This document shows positions 29,194-36,593 of a stretch of 38,477 nt of DNA, in pieces; position 1 is the stretch's first letter; the number at the start of each line of letters is the position of its first letter. The stretch spans positions 1-38,477 of the forward strand of contig JAEWUM010000044.1 in assembly GCA_023459355.1 (NCBI GenBank), read 5' to 3'. Position numbers and translations under genes: made by a program. The notes under the pieces are model-generated. The model was not told the DNA's origin and did not search any database. It saw only the letters and a list, made by a program, of their open reading frames with translations. This stretch comes from Bacteroidota bacterium. GTDB taxonomy: Bacteria; Bacteroidota; Bacteroidia; Bacteroidales; Paludibacteraceae.

Positions 29194-30113
29194 TAATTAC
29201 TTGTTTTTCCTTTCATTTTTACACTATTTCCCCTTTCAACAGGGATTTCGGTTTCATTTGGCTTAGCATAATGTATCACCCTTTGCGGAAATGGAATTTC
29301 AATGCCTTCATTATCAAATGCAATTTTGAGGCGCTTACGAAATTCGCCGGCAACCTCCCATTGTTTGAGCACCTTGGTGTCACCAAGCATTTTAATTTCA
29401 ATTGCTGAATCAGCAAAATTATCGACTCTGACAAATTGAATAGGTTTCAATATAGAATCTTTAAACAGCGGATCATTTGCTAATTCGTCTCCTACTTTAT
29501 TTACGACCTTTATGACATGTTCCAGGTTTGAACTATAGGATATACGCAAATTTATATTTACCCTTGCAAAATCCTTGGTAAGATTGGAAACCATTTTAAT
29601 CTCACCGTGAGGAATGTGATGTACAGTTCCATTCAAATCACGTAAGGTTGTCTTTCTTAACGTAATGTTTTCAACCGATCCCCCAATATCATTTACATTA
29701 ATCACATCACCAATTCTGTACTGGTTCTCCATGATGATAAACAAGCCGGTAATGATGTCTCTAATCAGATACTGTCCCCCAAAACCAAAAGCCAGTCCGA
29801 CTATCCCGGCCGCAGCGATCATCGGACCTATTTCTATACCGAGTTCTTCCAAAATCATCATACCTGCAATGAGTATGATAACAGTTTGCAAGGTTACGGT
29901 AAATAAACTAATCAGGGTGTTTTCACGTTTCTCTTCAGCTTCTTTCGACTGGTAGTCTTCACTCCTGACAGCTATTCTTACTGCACGGACAATGACACCG
30001 TGAATAATCCGCTTTAACACATAAGCTATAGCTGCAATTAATACAATCTTAACTCCATGGGACAATAACCACGGAACAATGGCTTCAGACCAGCTTAAAA
30101 ATTTCTCTTTCAT
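29193..30113 (-). CDS. MscS-family mechanosensitive channel
   Basis: This 306-residue channel opens on membrane tension to release solutes after osmotic downshock. It has three N-terminal TM segments (about 15-115); the pore helix is AAAGIVGLAFGFGGQYLIRD, with the alternating Gly/Ala pattern of TM3, followed by ITGLFIIMENQYRIGDVINV and the MscS beta domain with GSVENITLRKTTLRDLNGTVHHIP. The cytoplasmic vestibule ends near VAGEFRKRLKIAFDNEGIEI and the motif PFPQRVIHYAK. It is the first gene of the mscS-ablA-ablB operon with a one-base overlap, so a solute-release channel is made together with osmolyte synthesis. A promoter is predicted at 30192-30223. Confidence 0.9.
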   Translation of the reverse strand: MKEKFLSWSEAIVPWLLSHGVKIVLIAAIAYVLKRIIHGVIVRAVRIAVRSEDYQSKEAEEKRENTLISLFTVTLQTVIILIAGMMILEELGIEIGPMIAAAGIVGLAFGFGGQYLIRDIITGLFIIMENQYRIGDVINVNDIGGSVENITLRKTTLRDLNGTVHHIPHGEIKMVSNLTKDFARVNINLRISYSSNLEHVIKVVNKVGDELANDPLFKDSILKPIQFVRVDNFADSAIEIKMLGDTKVLKQWEVAGEFRKRLKIAFDNEGIEIPFPQRVIHYAKPNETEIPVERGNSVKMKGKTSN

Positions 30114-30501
30114 AATAATCTTATTGGAATGTTTGTTAATATTTTTTGAATATATACACTTTTATTGTCCGATATTTATTCACTGCACTGCCAAATATAA
30201 CAATCAAATAGCAACCAAACAAATTAAATTATACTCAATTACAACTGATAATCAATCTGATTTAACAAGCAAACACCTGAAACACCTGACATAAAGCTTT
30301 ATTTCACAGTCAGTAGAGATGCCTTAATGCACATGAAAACTAAAGGAAGAAAGTATAAAAAGCGAAAAAAAACAATATACTTTTTTAACATACAAAACTG
30401 TTTATATTGATTTTGACCTGATTTCATTAATCAGCATAATGCCACTGCCTTGTAGGCTATTAAAATATGATTTAGAACCAGGTTTACGTCAAGCCGTATC
30501 G
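30114..30501. other. Intergenic region, 388 bases
   Basis: It holds the mscS operon promoter and leader (minus strand) at its left end. A 6-bp stem-loop, CTGATT-TCATT-AATCAG, at 30418-30434 may help end the upstream outer-membrane protein transcript but is weak. Otherwise it is AT-rich, and I see no gene, RNA or repeat that can be supported. Confidence 0.5.
30192..30223 (-). promoter_or_regulatory. Promoter for the mscS-ablA-ablB operon
   Basis: The minus strand has TATATTTG at 30199-30192 (TAnnTTTG) and TTTGT at 30223-30219 as a -33 element, with about 19 bases between them. The predicted start near 30186 gives a leader of about 70 bases. Confidence 0.6.
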
Positions 30502-31080
30502 TTATCTGCTAAACAAAATACCGAGTTGAAAAGTTGGATTATAAAAAGGTTTATTTTGAAATTCTCCCATCAGACAAAGGGTTTGCGCTGTAATGTAAAT
30601 TCTTTTTGTGATGGCATAATCAACACTCAGAATGGGTGAATAGACTATCGTTGAGGCCTTATATAAATTGGCATTGGATAAATAATTTCCAGTTTGATTT
30701 TCAATGTGCAAATTGCGAAATGCGCCCATACCGGCAAATGCAGAAGCGGTATAACGAAACTTACCAGATTTATGGCTGAATCCGAAAAAAGGCCCACCAT
30801 ATCCCAAATTTATATAGGAATTGTCGGATCCAGTTGTTTTATAGTGTGTTTTCTGACTTCCACCATAAATACCGGCTGTAAAACAGCGACCGAAATACAT
30901 TCGCAGAATGCCACCGATGGATGAACTCATATCCCGGATATCCTGATGATCATTACCCGTGATGGTGTAACCGGGTTGCAATATCAACATGCCGCCACTG
31001 TACAAACTCTTCGATTCCTCCTGTGCATTGACAGATGTCAGGAAAGACAGGCAAAAAATACCAAAAACAATTTTTCTCAT
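30502..31080 (-). CDS. Outer-membrane protein, unknown
   Basis: I do not recognise a named family. The 192-residue protein has a signal peptide (MRKIVFGIFCLSFLTSVNAQ) and then alternating strands with aromatic ends (GGMLILQPGYTITGND, GGILRMYFGRCFTAGIYGG, NSYINLGYGGPFFGFSHKSG, FRYTASAFAGMGAFRNLHI, IVYSPILSVDYAITKRIYI) ending in LGILFSR, typical of an 8-stranded outer-membrane barrel. It starts directly at the end of the cupin gene, with no gap, so the two are co-transcribed. The cupin is exported too, so they may work together in the envelope. Confidence 0.75.
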   Translation of the reverse strand: MRKIVFGIFCLSFLTSVNAQEESKSLYSGGMLILQPGYTITGNDHQDIRDMSSSIGGILRMYFGRCFTAGIYGGSQKTHYKTTGSDNSYINLGYGGPFFGFSHKSGKFRYTASAFAGMGAFRNLHIENQTGNYLSNANLYKASTIVYSPILSVDYAITKRIYITAQTLCLMGEFQNKPFYNPTFQLGILFSR

Positions 31081-31497
31081 TTAATTCCTTGATTTTGAAA
31101 GCGATTTCCCTTTCTCGCCCATATAAATAGCAATAAGCACCAAATTTCCCGTTCCGTTATTTTTTCCATTGTGCCAGGTATCAAACACCTCAGCAAAGGA
31201 GCTTCCCTGTTTAAACTGAACGGATTTACCGTTGTCCAGCTCAACAGTCAGTTCACCTTCCATCACATAGGCAAAAACAGGTATATCGTGTTTATGCCAC
31301 CCGGTTTCACTTCCGGGAGGAAAAGTAATTTTCGAAATAGTAACCTCTGCATTCGAAATCAGAGGATAAACAATCTTTTGTCCGATTGAAGTGGTATCTG
31401 TCCTGAGTACTTCTTCAATAATGATATTGGAATTGTATTGCGACCGAACAGAAAAAACAACAAATAGAACACAACAAATAATTAAAGACCTTTTCAT
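31081..31497 (-). CDS. Exported cupin-domain protein
   Basis: This 138-residue protein has a signal peptide (MKRSLIICCVLFVVFSVRSQ) followed by one cupin domain (about 50-135). Motif 1 is PPGSETGWHKHDIPVFAYVMEGELTVEL in outline: His and His in WHKH, Glu in VMEGE. Motif 2 is GSSFAEVFDTWHNGKN with His122. Three His and one Glu can hold a metal. The substrate is unknown; exported single cupins of this type are poorly studied. The stop abuts the ATG of the barrel protein. A TACTTTTG promoter element lies about 90 bases upstream. Confidence 0.85.
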   Translation of the reverse strand: MKRSLIICCVLFVVFSVRSQYNSNIIIEEVLRTDTTSIGQKIVYPLISNAEVTISKITFPPGSETGWHKHDIPVFAYVMEGELTVELDNGKSVQFKQGSSFAEVFDTWHNGKNNGTGNLVLIAIYMGEKGKSLSKSRN

Positions 31498-31584
31498 ATT
31501 ATTATATTTAAGAATTTTACGTAAGAATAATGATTCATCTCAAATCAGGACGCATGAAAAAATACCTATTTTACATTTGTTTGC

Positions 31585-31592
31585 CAAAAGTA
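31585..31592 (-). promoter_or_regulatory. Promoter -7 element for the cupin/barrel pair
   Basis: The minus strand reads TACTTTTG, matching TAnnTTTG, about 88 bases before the cupin start codon. Confidence 0.5.
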
Positions 31593-31647
31593 CTGAAAAA
31601 ATTGGAACCATATAGCTGTTAAAATTTTACAAATTATTAAAAAGCAT

Positions 31648-31655
31648 TAACTTTG
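31648..31655 (+). promoter_or_regulatory. Promoter -7 element for the GlcNAc-kinase-like gene
   Basis: TAACTTTG followed by CA matches TAnnTTTG. The predicted start near 31661 lies about 30 bases before the ATG at 31691. Confidence 0.55.
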
Positions 31656-31690
31656 CAAACAATTTTGAAAAATATCTAATCCATAATCAC

Positions 31691-32524
31691 ATGAAATTGA
31701 TTGCCTACACCGGCTCGTCGGATACAACCTGGAGTATAACTGAAGATGCTAAATTAACCCGGCAGATTATTACGCCCGGAATCAACCCTTTTTATCAATC
31801 AACCGGTGAAATACAGGAACTAATGCTCTCTTCATTACTCCCTCATCTTGAATGTCAATCTGTAAAAGAGCTGTTTTTTTATGGTGCCGGATGTTCCTTT
31901 CCAGAAAAGAAATCAACTGTTGAAGATGCCTTGAAATACTACTTTCCGGATGCAACAATTCAAATAGAGAGTGATTTGCTGGGTGCTGCCCGTGGCCTCT
32001 TTCAGCATGAACAAGGTATTGCCTGTATTCTTGGAACCGGGTCGAACTCTTGTCTCTACGATGGCAACCGGATTGTAAGCAACATCTCTCCATTAGGGTT
32101 TATTTTAGGCGATGAAGGTAGCGGAGCCGTTCTAGGTAAGCAATTGCTTGCCGATTGTATGAAAAAACAGCTGCCAGAATGGATCTGCGAAAAATTGTAC
32201 GATGAATTTGAGTTAACACAGGAGCAAATAATGGACAAGGTATATACCCATCCTTTCCCCAGTAAGTTTCTGGCGACATTCACCTCTTTCATTGCAGAAC
32301 ATATTGAAGAACCGGCGATTTTCAATTTAGTTTACGATAGTTTTGATGCTTTTTTCACCCGTAATGTGATGCATTACGATTTGACCGACATGCAAGTGGG
32401 GTTTGTCGGCTCTGTCGCATTTATGTTGAAAGACCCCCTGGAAATTGCAGCTTCAGAGAAAAATATTGTCATCAGTCAGGTTTTGGACAACCCGGTAACA
32501 GGACTAATTCAATTTCACAACTGA
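31691..32524 (+). CDS. N-acetylglucosamine kinase-like protein (BadF/BcrA ATPase fold)
   Basis: This 277-residue ASKHA-fold protein of the BadF/BadG/BcrA/BcrD ATPase family resembles the GlcNAc/MurNAc kinases of Bacteroidota. The phosphate-1 region is IAYTGSSDTTWSI, somewhat unlike the usual DGGGTKT. Then come LFFYGAGCSFPEK, ESDLLGAARGLFQHEQGIAC in outline, the adenosine/phosphate-2 motif ILGTGSNSCLYDG near residue 117, and PLGFILGDEGSGAVLGKQLL near residue 135. The missing first Asp-Gly-Gly suggests a divergent catalytic site. A role in cell-wall amino-sugar recycling is likely from the family. It is monocistronic and convergent with the NAD(P)HX repair gene. Confidence 0.83.
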   Translation: MKLIAYTGSSDTTWSITEDAKLTRQIITPGINPFYQSTGEIQELMLSSLLPHLECQSVKELFFYGAGCSFPEKKSTVEDALKYYFPDATIQIESDLLGAARGLFQHEQGIACILGTGSNSCLYDGNRIVSNISPLGFILGDEGSGAVLGKQLLADCMKKQLPEWICEKLYDEFELTQEQIMDKVYTHPFPSKFLATFTSFIAEHIEEPAIFNLVYDSFDAFFTRNVMHYDLTDMQVGFVGSVAFMLKDPLEIAASEKNIVISQVLDNPVTGLIQFHN

Positions 32525-32559
32525 TTGTGTGACACGGCAAATTCTATAAAGCTCAGTAA

Positions 32560-34074
32560 CTATTCTCCTTTTATCCATTTAAAAGCTTTTCCCAGCGAAG
32601 CAATGATATCGCCTGCCATCAGCGATTCTTCAGATTCGTTCTCCAGTACCAGATCTGCCGCCAACCCATGCAGATAAACTCCTAGTTTTGCAGCATGTTC
32701 GGCATTATAACCCTGCGCCAATAGCGCGCCCAGGATGCCGGTCAGCACATCTCCCGAACCGGCAGTTGCCATGCCCGGATTACCGGTGCTGTTAAAATAA
32801 ACCCGGCCATCAGGCAACACTATTCTGGTAAAAGCACCTTTTAATACGATTACCAACTGATATTTGGCTGCCATTTCGCGGGCCTTCATCAGACAATCAA
32901 ACGAATTCCCTTTAGAACAACAGGCAAGCCGTTCAAATTCTTTCGGATGAGGAGTTAAGATACTTCCGGCCGGGATAGCATGTAGCAGATTCTTCTGAGC
33001 GGCAATATTATTGAGGGCATCTGCATCGAACACACAGGGCATCCGCAAAACAGGCAACAAATCCTGCAACATCTTCACGGTTAGACTTTGTATCCCGATT
33101 CCGGGTCCGATTGCCAAAGCATCATATTTATCAGCATGGTAGAACTGTGAAATACAATCGGGATCTCGATCAGCCTCATAAATCACTTCCGGCACTTTAG
33201 TCTGCAGTATGCAACGGTTACTTTCCGGACCATGCACGGTAAGTAAACCCACACCCGATCTGAGTGCTGCCTTTGCTGCCAGAATACTTGCACCGGCCAT
33301 GCCCTTACTTCCGGCCAGCAAGGCTAAATGTCCGTAAGAGCCTTTGTGTGTAAATCTTTTTCGTTTTTTAATGATCCAGGCCATATCTTCATGAGTAAGA
33401 TAATGGTAATCAGTCGGCATTTCGTCTATGCTGGGTTGATGTAATCCAATATCCAGTTCGACCCACTCTCCTAAAAACCTTTCGTTTTCACAAAAAAAGA
33501 AGGCAATTTTGGGAAACTCAAAAGTAAAGGTGTGTGTTGCCTTTACTGTTGGTTGATGCATCTGGTGACAGCTATCCGCATTCAAACCCGAAGGTACGTC
33601 AATCGAGACAACCACATTACCTGTTTCATTGATAAAATCAACTATTTCTGCAAAGAACCCTGACAAAGGCCGGCTCAAACCTGAACCAAACAGACCGTCT
33701 ATTATAATATCATCCTTTTCAATTACCGGTGCAATAAATTTATTGAAATGCTCCGTCAATATTTCCGGATATTTTTCCAGGAGTCTGTTTTTATTGATTT
33801 CACAATCATCTGAAAGCTTTCCTGTAGTATATAAATGCACCTGAACATTATAATGTAGATCTTTCAGTTTTCGGGCCAGAGCCAGCGCATCGCCACCATT
33901 ATTACCCGGGCCGGCAAAAACACAAAATTGCATTTCGGCATCAGAATAAAATGTAAATAACGCGTCCAGTAACGCATCTGCTGCACGTTCCATCAGGTCA
34001 ATTGAAGCAATCGGTTCACGCTCGATGGTATATTGATCGAGTTGGCGGATTTGGGATGTGGTGAATATTTTCAT
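32560..34074 (-). CDS. nnr: Bifunctional NAD(P)HX epimerase/dehydratase
   Basis: This 504-residue fusion repairs hydrated NAD(P)H. The N-terminal YjeF/NnrE epimerase (about 1-215) has FAGPGNNGGDALALARKLKD and IIDGLFGSGLSRPLSGFF with VSIDVPSGLNADS. The C-terminal NnrD dehydratase (about 225-500) is ribokinase-like with HLALLAGSKGMAGASILAAK, LAIGPGIGIQS, VFDADALNNIA, LTPHPKEFERL and AGSGDVLTGILGALLAQGYN; the Asp-Ala and GSGD residues are the ADP/ATP-dependent active site. Cytoplasmic housekeeping. The length equals the usual fused enzyme, with no defect seen. It is separated by an inverted-repeat region from the GH13 gene upstream. Confidence 0.93.
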   Translation of the reverse strand: MKIFTTSQIRQLDQYTIEREPIASIDLMERAADALLDALFTFYSDAEMQFCVFAGPGNNGGDALALARKLKDLHYNVQVHLYTTGKLSDDCEINKNRLLEKYPEILTEHFNKFIAPVIEKDDIIIDGLFGSGLSRPLSGFFAEIVDFINETGNVVVSIDVPSGLNADSCHQMHQPTVKATHTFTFEFPKIAFFFCENERFLGEWVELDIGLHQPSIDEMPTDYHYLTHEDMAWIIKKRKRFTHKGSYGHLALLAGSKGMAGASILAAKAALRSGVGLLTVHGPESNRCILQTKVPEVIYEADRDPDCISQFYHADKYDALAIGPGIGIQSLTVKMLQDLLPVLRMPCVFDADALNNIAAQKNLLHAIPAGSILTPHPKEFERLACCSKGNSFDCLMKAREMAAKYQLVIVLKGAFTRIVLPDGRVYFNSTGNPGMATAGSGDVLTGILGALLAQGYNAEHAAKLGVYLHGLAADLVLENESEESLMAGDIIASLGKAFKWIKGE

Positions 34075-34091
34075 ATTTTTTATTTTTTAAT

Positions 34092-34178
34092 GTCACCAGA
34101 CTCCAGTCTATGGTCTACAGTCCACGGTCTGATGTCTGGAGACTGGAGTCTGGAGTCTGGAGTCTGGAGTCTGGTGAC
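34092..34178. repeat. Inverted repeat with embedded 7-bp tandem repeats
   Basis: Arms GTCACCAGACTCCAG (34092-34106) and CTGGAGTCTGGTGAC (34164-34178) are exact reverse complements. Between and overlapping them, five copies of a 7-mer (GGAGACT once, GGAGTCT four times) run from 34138 to 34172. The right arm ends exactly before the stop codon of the minus-strand GH13 gene. It fills the whole gap between nnr and that gene and may form the terminator. Copy number is likely to vary between strains. Confidence 0.85.
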
Positions 34179-36542
34179 TTATATCAATACCTCTGCGGCA
34201 TAAGCTGGTAATTCAACAATTAATTTATTCCCTGTCAATTTAAAGTTTGAATTGAAAACGGTTTTAAATGCTGTTTTATCAAAATAATCTGGCAGTACTA
34301 CTTCTATTCTTTTACTTTTTGCACTGTTATTAATCAGCACAATGGCTTCATCAGCAAAGTATTTCCGGGCATACACCCACGTATCCGGTGTGTTTTTCAG
34401 GTTAATAAAGCTGCCATACATGAACACCGGATTATTGGCTCTCAGGTGTGACAAAGTCGATACTTTATTCCATAAGGTTTTCTCCCGGTTATTCCACCCT
34501 TCAAAACGCATCATCCGTCTGCTATCGGGATCGTTACCACCTGTCATTCCAATCTCATCTCCGTAATATAAAACGGGTACACCCGGAATCGTGAGGTTGA
34601 AGGTATGAAATAAAGCAAATTTATCGTATGCTGTCGAATCAGTAATCCCGATTTCTCTACTCCATCCCGCTGCCTTTGCATCTTCTCCATATTTTATATC
34701 GCCGGAAGCATAGCCCATAAACCTTGCCTTGTCGTGATTGCCTGAAATATAACCCATCAGGTTGTGGTGACCGTAAGTCTGCAAACTCGACTGCAACACT
34801 TCCCATACGCGGGTTAAGTCACCCCCTACCCCGGCAAAAGTCGTATTGGCGATGTCGTACACGTTGAAGTCAAACTGTCCGTCGAGCATACCTGAAGTCA
34901 GGTAACTGGCAATTAACCTTGGACTGCCATAAGTCTCCCCAATCTGATAAGGATTTTTTCCCGGGAAATTCTGTTTGATTTTCAAGGTAAGCATCCTCCA
35001 GAAAGTCTCATCGACATGTTTACAGGCATCGTGACGAAATCCATCCAGGTTAAATTCCCGCAACCAGTAAATAGCAGAATCAGTCATCATATCTACTACT
35101 TTTGGATTAGAGAAATCCAACGAAGGCATGAAAGTATCAAACCAGGTTGTCAGTCTTTGTTCATCCCATTTTTCTACATTCATGGTGCCATCCGGCAAAT
35201 AAAGATTGGTTGCAAACTCAGGATGTTGCTGATAAAGCGGATGAAGTTCATGCACGTGATTGGCCACATAATCGAGCAAAACATTGATATTTTGCTTGTG
35301 GGCATTTCGAACCAGTTTCTTTAACAATTCATTACTACCAAAGCGATAGTCAACCTGTGAGGATGAAACCGGCCAATAGCCATGATAACCCGAAAACTTC
35401 GTATTCATCGGAGCATAAAATCCGTAAGGTTCTTCGGGATTCTGATTCAATGGCGAAATCCAGAGTGTATTTACTCCCAGTTTGCTGAAATAACCATCTT
35501 CAATTTTCTGAAGTAAACCATCGAGATCGCCACCGTGATAATCTGCTTTCGGATGCACATCCGGTCGGTTCATGGGTTTATCATTATCCGGATTCCCGTT
35601 CTTAAACCTGTCAACCAACATGAAATACATGATTTGCGCATGTTTGTCCTGACGGTTCAGGTATTTTGCATCCTGCAATACTTTTCCGTTTTGCAAAGGA
35701 ATGAGCAAATCATTGCTCACACCATAGCCATTTGCAGCCCAAACACGAATAAATGATCTTTGCATCTCATAAGCCTCTGCCGGCACATCAAAAGTGATTT
35801 CTTCTTCTCCTTGTCTGATGAAATGATCTGGTAAGCGATAGTTTTGCCAGTACACAAAGACCTTTTCAGCATTGTTAAAGACCTGCACCGTGATTTTTCT
35901 GTTATCCGGATTTTTTGCCAACAATACCGGCAAGAATTCCTGAACCCCTTCAATTTGCAATACGGAGTTATACTTCCCGTATCCATTGTCAACTTTTACC
36001 GGATTATTGTCATCATGGTTTTGTTCGCCATCCAGGTTCATCTGGTATAAATAGGTACCCGGACTTAAATTCAACGTCACCTCATACAAACCTGATTCTT
36101 TCAACTGCAAATCAGGTGAATTGCCGGGTGTCCAGTCGTTCATCTGCCCGGCAATCTGTACCCTGTTGTACCTTTTCCCCTGCGGATGAAAAGTAAAAAC
36201 ATAGGCAGTCTTGTCCGATTTACGACAAGGAACCGAGAACACCACTCCTTTCACCCAAATCTTTAAATCGACAAAATGCTCCATGGCAGGCAAAACATCT
36301 AATTGTACGATTTGCTTATCATCACTTAACTGAATTTTCAGAAACTCCGAAGTCGATGTAACCGAGTCGACGGCACGGACATGCTGGATAAAGTCCTGCA
36401 AATAAAGCTGATTATCGCCAAGCTCCAGGGTCATCAGCGAGTTTAATTTTTGATTGTCGACAGCAGCCGGGGGAGTATTCAAAGCTGGTTGGCAAGCCAT
36501 GAACAAAAACGGAACTATCAGTAATAAATATATTTTATGCAT
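34179..36542 (-). CDS. GH13 alpha-amylase-family lipoprotein with CBM48
   Basis: This 787-residue protein has a lipoprotein signal with lipobox FMAC (Cys17). An N-terminal strand domain (about 30-110) is followed by a CBM48/glycogen-binding-like module (about 120-200, YNRVQIAGQMNDWTPG), a second E-set-like domain (about 215-285) and the GH13 catalytic domain (about 300-700). Catalytic residues are visible as D505 (DGFRHDACKH), E536 (YQIGETYG) and the H603-D604 pair (SGNHDKAR); VANHVHE at about 426 is the conserved region I. The family cuts alpha-1,4 or 1,6 glucans; the exact substrate is not certain. It would be anchored to the outer membrane, either facing out or in the periplasm. It follows the second GH13 gene by 43 bases, so the pair is likely an operon. 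Confidence 0.9.
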   Translation of the reverse strand: MHKIYLLLIVPFLFMACQPALNTPPAAVDNQKLNSLMTLELGDNQLYLQDFIQHVRAVDSVTSTSEFLKIQLSDDKQIVQLDVLPAMEHFVDLKIWVKGVVFSVPCRKSDKTAYVFTFHPQGKRYNRVQIAGQMNDWTPGNSPDLQLKESGLYEVTLNLSPGTYLYQMNLDGEQNHDDNNPVKVDNGYGKYNSVLQIEGVQEFLPVLLAKNPDNRKITVQVFNNAEKVFVYWQNYRLPDHFIRQGEEEITFDVPAEAYEMQRSFIRVWAANGYGVSNDLLIPLQNGKVLQDAKYLNRQDKHAQIMYFMLVDRFKNGNPDNDKPMNRPDVHPKADYHGGDLDGLLQKIEDGYFSKLGVNTLWISPLNQNPEEPYGFYAPMNTKFSGYHGYWPVSSSQVDYRFGSNELLKKLVRNAHKQNINVLLDYVANHVHELHPLYQQHPEFATNLYLPDGTMNVEKWDEQRLTTWFDTFMPSLDFSNPKVVDMMTDSAIYWLREFNLDGFRHDACKHVDETFWRMLTLKIKQNFPGKNPYQIGETYGSPRLIASYLTSGMLDGQFDFNVYDIANTTFAGVGGDLTRVWEVLQSSLQTYGHHNLMGYISGNHDKARFMGYASGDIKYGEDAKAAGWSREIGITDSTAYDKFALFHTFNLTIPGVPVLYYGDEIGMTGGNDPDSRRMMRFEGWNNREKTLWNKVSTLSHLRANNPVFMYGSFINLKNTPDTWVYARKYFADEAIVLINNSAKSKRIEVVLPDYFDKTAFKTVFNSNFKLTGNKLIVELPAYAAEVLI

Positions 36543-36552
36543 GATTCAAAGA

Positions 36553-36593
36553 ATTTACAATTTGACTATTTACAATTTACACGATTTACAATT
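36553..36593. repeat. Three spaced copies of ATTTACAATT
   Basis: Copies begin at 36553, 36568 and 36584, so the period is 15-16 bases. The last copy covers the end of the upstream GH13 gene including its stop codon. Such TTTACAATTTAC tracts are common between Bacteroidota genes. No regulatory role is shown. Confidence 0.65.

Noticed and set aside
30312..30335. GTAGAGATGCCTTAATGCAC, possibly a decayed copy of the palindrome at 4814
   Set aside because: Only the first eight bases resemble it, and the second arm cannot be found, so a relation cannot be supported.
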